Origin: an uncultured Lysobacter sp.
GTDB lineage: Bacteria > Pseudomonadota > Gammaproteobacteria > Xanthomonadales > Xanthomonadaceae
Assembly: GCA_902805755.1 (NCBI GenBank)
Contig: CADCUA010000607.1
Location: 1-5,449, forward strand
Reading direction: 5' to 3'
Length of the DNA stretch: 5,449 nt
Positions 5,112 through 5,449 of the stretch are shown here, piece by piece (position 1 is the stretch's first letter; each line of letters opens with the position of its first letter). The notes under the pieces were generated by a model. The model ran no database searches. It had not been told where the DNA came from and was given only the letters and a program-made list of their open reading frames with translations. Both the position numbers and the translations under genes were made by a program.

Positions 5112-5449
5112 GTCGCATCTCCGTTCTCGCGGGCGAGCTGGGCGACGCGCATGCGGCGGGCGCCAACGTCATCGAGTTCACGCTGGGTAAGCTTGTCGGC
5201 GGCGCGGCCTTCCTCGGCGCGGTAGCTGGCGGCGAGCTGCTGGAGCACCTTGGTGTCGCGGCTGGCCAACATCAGGCGAGTGCGTTCGAGCTCGACGCTC
5301 TCGCGGCTGCGGTCGACGATGCCGGCCTGCTGCTGCACGGCGGCGTTGAGCTTGTCGCGGAACGCGAGGCGGTTCGCGAGCAGCGCCGGCGCGATCGTCG
5401 GGCTCGCCGGCGGCGCAGCGTATTCGTCGGCGTAACGCTTGAGCATGTC
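5108..5449 (-). CDS. fliJ: Flagellar export chaperone FliJ, C-terminal part (5' end off window)
   Basis: FliJ is a small coiled-coil protein of the flagellar export apparatus. It sits in the centre of the FliI ATPase ring, contacts FlhA and recycles export chaperones. The window holds the last 113 codons; the frame is open to the right edge, so the true start lies outside (the family is usually near 150 residues). The sequence is highly helical and charged. A LKRYADEY segment sits at the start of the visible part, and near the C-terminus is DKLTQRELDDVGARR, resembling the family's conserved Glu/Asp-Arg region before the C-terminal helix. The internal ATG at 5446 should not be taken as the start: the codon before it is coding-compatible and starting there would cut the first helix. 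fliJ is a divergent family, so the call leans on position directly before fliK. Confidence 0.9.
   Translation of the reverse strand, partial: DMLKRYADEYAAPPASPTIAPALLANRLAFRDKLNAAVQQQAGIVDRSRESVELERTRLMLASRDTKVLQQLAASYRAEEGRAADKLTQRELDDVGARRMRVAQLARENGDAT

Noticed and set aside
1..5449. A mobile element, CRISPR array, structural RNA, or a novel system hidden in the window.
   Set aside because: Almost every base belongs to a recognisable flagellar gene in its canonical order; I saw no transposase, terminal inverted repeats, spaced repeats of CRISPR type, or tRNA-like fold. Apart from the promoter gap the region is ordinary.

Overview
The window is a dense flagellar gene cluster read entirely from the minus strand (right to left in these coordinates): fliJ (5' end off the window), fliK, fliL, fliM, fliN, fliO, fliP, fliQ, fliR (only its first 25 codons). 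The order fliJ-K-L-M-N-O-P-Q-R is the conserved gammaproteobacterial arrangement. High G+C, Ala/Pro/Thr-rich linkers and an apparent sigma-54 promoter in front of fliL suggest a polarly flagellated gammaproteobacterium, most likely of the Xanthomonadales/Lysobacterales (Lysobacter- or Xanthomonas-like). That placement is inferred from style and gene order and has not been tested by a search.

Layout from upstream to downstream: fliJ (export chaperone) and fliK (hook-length ruler) overlap by ATGA at 5108-5111 and form the end of an upstream unit, presumably fliEFGHIJK. fliK is followed by a GC-rich hairpin and a 223-base non-coding gap (3827-4049). This is the only sizeable intergenic stretch in the window. 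It holds a good sigma-54 -24/-12 promoter (minus strand, 3860-3875) and, further upstream, a cluster of inverted and direct repeats that could be activator sites. From fliL onward the genes are tightly packed: fliL-fliM gap 11 nt, fliM/fliN ATGA overlap, fliN-fliO gap 7 nt, fliO/fliP ATGA overlap, fliP-fliQ gap 10 nt, fliQ-fliR gap 46 nt. This looks like a second transcription unit, fliLMNOPQR and onward.

The products work together at the flagellar base. FliM and FliN form the cytoplasmic C-ring switch that receives CheY-P. FliL sits beside the stators in the inner membrane. FliO, FliP, FliQ and FliR assemble the type III export gate. FliJ escorts substrates and helps couple the ATPase to the gate, and FliK measures the hook and switches export specificity.

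I found no mobile element, CRISPR array, tRNA/rRNA or unfamiliar protein-coding system. The points worth a second look are the internal sigma-54 promoter (which also fixes the fliL start), the repeat cluster upstream of it, the long low-complexity regions in FliO and FliP (with relaxed third-position GC in the FliO one), and the unusual fliQ-fliR junction with a 13-codon minicistron overlapping the fliR start.
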